Positions 63,514 through 64,000 of a stretch of DNA of 64,000 bases are shown piece after piece. The stretch spans positions 6,602,501 to 6,666,500 of the forward strand of contig NC_135553.1 in the NCBI RefSeq assembly GCF_964340395.1, given 5' to 3'. A model generated the notes under the pieces. The model saw only the letters and a list, made by a program, of their open reading frames with translations. It had not been told where the DNA came from and searched no databases. Position 1 is the stretch's first letter. Each line of letters opens with the position of its first letter. Source of the DNA: Glandiceps talaboti. Lineage: Eukaryota > Hemichordata > Enteropneusta > Spengelidae. The position numbers were made by a program, and so were the translations under genes.

Positions 63514-63665
63514 TCCAATCTAACGAGAGCTTTATTGTCATTGGATTTCAGTTTAATACACCGCTGTGAACAGTATGCTGAGCATGACCCAATCATAGCA
63601 GGGGCACAACCCAGTAATCCATGGGTTACAGATGATACTACAATGTGGGTCCTTAATACTGTACT
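33456..63665 (+). CDS. RGS9/11-like: R7-family regulator of G-protein signalling, RGS9/RGS11-like (DEP and GGL portion; gene runs off the right edge)
   Basis: Nine coding exons join in frame: 33456-33506, 53833-53929, 59213-59425, 59867-59931, 61124-61200, 61904-61985, 62500-62601, 63030-63091 and 63552-63665. They encode about 287 residues. The first exon ends EMVFQR and joins MERVIRDMQ, as in vertebrate R7 proteins; an in-frame TGA at 33444 supports the start. Residues 18-115 are the DEP domain (R9AP/R7BP and membrane targeting), with [10 protein letters not shown] and [15 protein letters not shown]. Residues 116-200 are the DEP helical extension ([40 protein letters not shown]). Residues 222-283 are the Gbeta5-binding GGL domain, ending [10 protein letters not shown]. 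The RGS catalytic domain is outside the window. [21 protein letters not shown] and PSNPWxTDD favour RGS9/11, while LDSQERAFW resembles RGS6/7. The family accelerates GTP hydrolysis on Gi/o alpha in neurons. Two splice-site regions are locally duplicated (62.4 and 63.4 kb). Confidence 0.92.
34236..34387. repeat. (AT)n tract
   Basis: About 150 bases of nearly pure AT, interrupted by AAATATCAAATATCA at about 34326. It lies 0.7 kb into RGS intron 1. Confidence 0.97.
34875..35228. mobile_element. 354-bp palindromic MITE
   Basis: Two arms of about 175 bp meet almost without a loop near 35045 (TTGTTATTGTA-TGTACAATAACAA). The ends are TTAAAGTGGCCATATGGATG and its complement. TTAA or TA would be the target duplication; the two cannot be told apart. 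Arms are still about 80 percent complementary by eye. RGS intron 1. Confidence 0.85.
36173..36530. mobile_element. AGGCCT-type MITE, copy 1
   Basis: Ends AGGCCTAATAAAAGAAATTT and AATTTTTTTTTTTTGTAGGCCT are inverted repeats that continue into GTGGTTC/GGAACC, flanked by TA on both sides (36171-36172 and 36531-36532). The interior contains GATGTCAGTTTCCGCATCCA, shared with copies 2 and 3 on the other strand. Confidence 0.85.
36795..36977. mobile_element. hAT-like MITE, copy 2 (diverged)
   Basis: It shares GTGTGCCCTCTAA, AAGCCAATTTGATGT and an eroded right end (ATTAGAAGACACAATG) with the element at 8394-8557, same orientation. It lies in RGS intron 1. Confidence 0.6.
37247..37800. repeat. 25-bp minisatellite of palindromic TTTGACC/GGTCAAA units
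   Basis: About 22 units, many reading TTTGACCTCACAGGGTCAAA plus a short linker, with variants (CATAGTGTCAAAG, CACAGGACCAAAG). GATGGTTGCC markers recur at 37321, 37443, 37590 and 37649, showing higher-order amplification. RGS intron 1. Confidence 0.95.
37860..40010. other. RGS intron 1, unremarkable stretch
   Basis: AT-rich intronic DNA with no exon, RNA gene or strong repeat recognised. Confidence 0.4.
40018..41110 (+). repeat. dispersed repeat, copy A, with internal ~290-bp units
   Basis: Starts at GGGGGAGAGTATTACAATGG, includes a (GT)n tract (40068-40132), then TTTCTTTCAAACCTGGCACA. Three related internal units share TTCAAGTGTCTA, TTCAGGGTCA-like motifs and CACAGACACTTTGTA. Homologous to 42590-43600. 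No coding capacity. Confidence 0.75.
42590..43600 (+). repeat. dispersed repeat, copy B
   Basis: Starts at AAAGGGGGACTTTTACAATG, followed by CTCTGTCCGTCTGTCTG and TTTCTTTCAAACCTAGCACA. Same order of internal units as copy A, same strand, clearly diverged. Not LTRs: no TG/CA ends, and the sequence between is unrelated. Confidence 0.75.
44850..45046. mobile_element. GGTACC-type MITE, copy 1
   Basis: Ends ATTCTCGGTACCTGCAATAG and CTATTGAAGGTACCGAGAT. Interior matches the complement of 62735-62935. About 200 bp, RGS intron 1. Confidence 0.75.
45047..46390. other. RGS intron 1, no feature recognised
   Basis: AT-rich sequence without exon-like frames or clear repeats. Confidence 0.35.
46425..46735. 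repeat. ~61-bp minisatellite built from two ~30-bp half-units
   Basis: Alternating TAGACCCAATGCCTACAATG and TAGACCCAGTGTTTACAATG half-units followed by CACTCTTGCTG or CAGTCATCTTA, about five full units. Confidence 0.93.
48331..48850. repeat. ~36-bp minisatellite
   Basis: About 14 units of ACCCTATATTATAGCTGGTA followed by CCAACCACTCACACAT, with diverged units toward the right end. Confidence 0.93.
49545..49664. repeat. (GGT)n and (GAT)n simple repeats
   Basis: Trinucleotide runs at 49555-49590 and 49637-49664 in a region with several scattered GATGAT motifs. Confidence 0.9.
50325..50780. repeat. 52-bp minisatellite
   Basis: About nine units beginning GTTGTCAGTGGCTGAGCAGT and ending TTTACCACTGCTGTCTGT. 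Because 52 is not a multiple of three, all three frames stay open across it, making spurious proteins up to 150 residues. Confidence 0.96.
50779..50861. repeat. (CA)n microsatellite
   Basis: About 40 CA dinucleotides directly following the 52-bp minisatellite. Confidence 0.97.
50935..51610. repeat. tandem segmental duplication, ~460-bp spacing
   Basis: CATTCTACTCTCTATGGGGC with about 120 bases of following sequence occurs at about 51019 and again at about 51484. The preceding AATAATTGAGAAGTGTTA is also doubled. Extra sequence separates the copies. Confidence 0.85.
51612..51797. mobile_element. AGAACCCC-type MITE, copy 3 (diverged)
   Basis: Left end AGAACCCCATGACATGTGAG, right end ending GGCATGGGTTTT, with internal GTGTTTTCACAAGTGC and a spaced direct resemblance to the copies near the acyltransferase. 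It lies in RGS intron 1. Confidence 0.55.
52080..52125. repeat. (CTGTCA)n hexanucleotide repeat
   Basis: Seven tandem copies of a 6-bp unit. Confidence 0.95.
52351..52649. mobile_element. AGGCCT-type MITE, copy 2 (internally deleted)
   Basis: Reverse orientation to copy 1. It shares GGATGCGGAAACTGACATCA and the right end GGAACCACACAATTTTTTTT. The left terminal repeat is joined directly to the interior, so about 55 bp are missing. A 96-residue minus-strand frame here is noncoding. Confidence 0.8.
52790..53045. repeat. ~55-bp degenerate tandem repeat
   Basis: Recurring CCTTGGTTGGTTATGTTGGT, AATCTTGGTAATTT and AACCCAACTATACC, four to five diverged units. Confidence 0.8.
53225..53513. mobile_element. 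hAT-like MITE with CAGGGCTCGAAATTAAC ends
   Basis: Left CAGGGCTCGAAATTAAC and right GTTAATTTTGAGCCCTG are inverted repeats. AGTTA flanks both ends. The interior has inverted GGTAGCCCACT segments. CAGGG ends suggest hAT; a clean 8-bp duplication is not visible. It lies 320 bp before an RGS exon. Confidence 0.65.
54088..54439. mobile_element. AGGCCT-type MITE, copy 3
   Basis: Ends AGGCCTAAAAAAATAGTTTG and AATTTTTTAAAGGCCT with GGTTCC/GGAACC inside; 352 bp; reverse orientation to copy 1. It lies 160 bp after the donor of the RGS exon at 53833-53929. Confidence 0.85.
54440..59212. other. rest of RGS intron 2
   Basis: No exon or strong repeat recognised apart from a small hairpin at 56013-56038 (GGACTATATAT around GAGA). 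Confidence 0.4.
59932..61123. other. RGS intron
   Basis: Intronic sequence between exons ending DDYET and starting NAFSKLQR. Short open frames here have no domain. Confidence 0.5.
61530..61800. repeat. degenerate repeat rich in CCAATCA motifs
   Basis: Six CCAATCA motifs with shared ACAATGTGATTACCCAATCA context, spacing about 30-75 bases. It lies in the RGS intron before exon 61904-61985. Confidence 0.75.
62050..62260. repeat. ~25-bp degenerate tandem repeat
   Basis: Recurring ATATGACTTCATTCCATGGT with CAAA linker, about eight units. RGS intron. Confidence 0.85.
62414..62535. repeat. 61-bp tandem duplication doubling an RGS splice acceptor
   Basis: Two copies of ACATTTGATTTAATTTTGTG followed by TCTAG/CCTGGTCAGATACAA. 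Only the second copy (exon start 62500) keeps the RGS frame. The first would shift frame and meet a stop. Confidence 0.93.
62735..62935. mobile_element. GGTACC-type MITE, copy 2
   Basis: Ends ATTCTTGGTATCTGCAATAG and CTATTTTGGGTGCCGAGAAT, opposite orientation to 44850-45046. Lies in the RGS intron after exon 62500-62601. Confidence 0.75.
63143..63311. repeat. (CA)n-rich tract 1
   Basis: Imperfect CA repeats with GCAC, TACA and GACA variants, in the last visible RGS intron. Confidence 0.95.
63340..63412. pseudogene. decayed partial duplicate of the RGS GGL exon
   Basis: GAACAGTATGTTGAGCATGA with the following CTCAATCATAGCAGG matches the exon at 63568-63601 with two or three substitutions. 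Homology extends upstream through CATTGGG...TAGTTGAATA, covering the acceptor region. The copy lacks the PSNPW half and is out of frame. Confidence 0.85.
63427..63511. repeat. (CA)n tract 2
   Basis: CAGA/CACA units turning into a pure CA run, 40 bases before the last visible RGS exon. Confidence 0.96.
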
Positions 63666-64000
63666 GTAAGTAAATCAGTCATTTCAAATGAAAAAGTCAA
63701 AGAGAATTATTATTTTCTTGTAAGTCCAAAGTCAGATATCAGTGTAAATTGATATGATGGTGATGTAATTTTATCTCAATTTTATTTAATGTGGATTGTT
63801 CATTGTGTATATTTCTTATAACATCAAAACCACTATAGTGACATTATGAATATCATTTTGATTTTAAGCACAACCCCCAAAAATGCTCAGTTGCAGCTAG
63901 TGCAGCTTTAAAAAGAATACCGAAACAGTGACACATACACACTTTAAATCCATCAACAATATTAAAATCATTAAAGGGTTGTACCTTCTGAATTTATAAT
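63666..64000 (+). other. start of the next RGS intron
   Basis: The donor GTAAGT follows the GGL exon. No further exon is visible before the window ends. Confidence 0.6.

Noticed and set aside
63124-63669. CA-rich frames of 60-150 residues
   Set aside because: Microsatellite translations; only 63552-63665 belongs to a real exon.

Overview
The window comes from an animal nuclear genome. Coding sequence is sparse and split by GT-AG introns, the DNA is AT-rich, and microsatellites, minisatellites and short inverted-repeat DNA elements are abundant. The proteins are typical bilaterian orthologues. The gene neighbourhood and repeat style suggest a marine invertebrate, plausibly an invertebrate deuterostome such as amphioxus or a hemichordate. 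Sequence alone cannot fix the species.

Four protein genes can be supported. (1) A Rho GDP-dissociation inhibitor on the minus strand: coding exons 5686-10217 and a probable noncoding first exon near 13414-13485. (2) A plus-strand 479-residue acyltransferase/condensation-fold protein with an HHxxxDG motif, coded in one uninterrupted exon at 18646-20085. (3) The mRNA-export adaptor ALY/REF (ALYREF) on the minus strand, six coding exons at 23926-28119, the last contributing only four residues. (4) An R7-family regulator of G-protein signalling (RGS9/RGS11-like, DEP and GGL parts) on the plus strand, from a 17-codon first exon at 33456 to an exon ending at 63665. Its RGS domain lies beyond the right edge.

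Layout: 1-5.4 kb is repeat-bearing DNA without a recognised gene. 5.4-13.5 kb is RhoGDI. 13.5-16.6 kb is a gene-free gap with two hairpin elements and a GATA array. 16.6-21.3 kb is the acyltransferase with its putative leader and 3' end. 21.6-28.2 kb is ALYREF. 28.2-33.4 kb is gene-free. From 33.4 kb on everything lies inside the RGS gene, including a 20.3-kb first intron full of repeats.

RhoGDI (Rho GTPase cycling), ALYREF (mRNA export) and R7-RGS (G-protein deactivation) do not form one pathway. Their linkage is still informative: from general knowledge, human ARHGDIA and ALYREF are neighbours in the same order and orientation on 17q25, and ARHGDIG sits beside RGS11 on 16p13.3. The window therefore looks like the unduplicated ancestor of two vertebrate paralogous regions, with an extra single-exon acyltransferase between RhoGDI and ALYREF. 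A recurring oddity is local tandem duplication spanning splice sites: decoy donors in RhoGDI, and a doubled acceptor and a doubled partial exon in the RGS gene.
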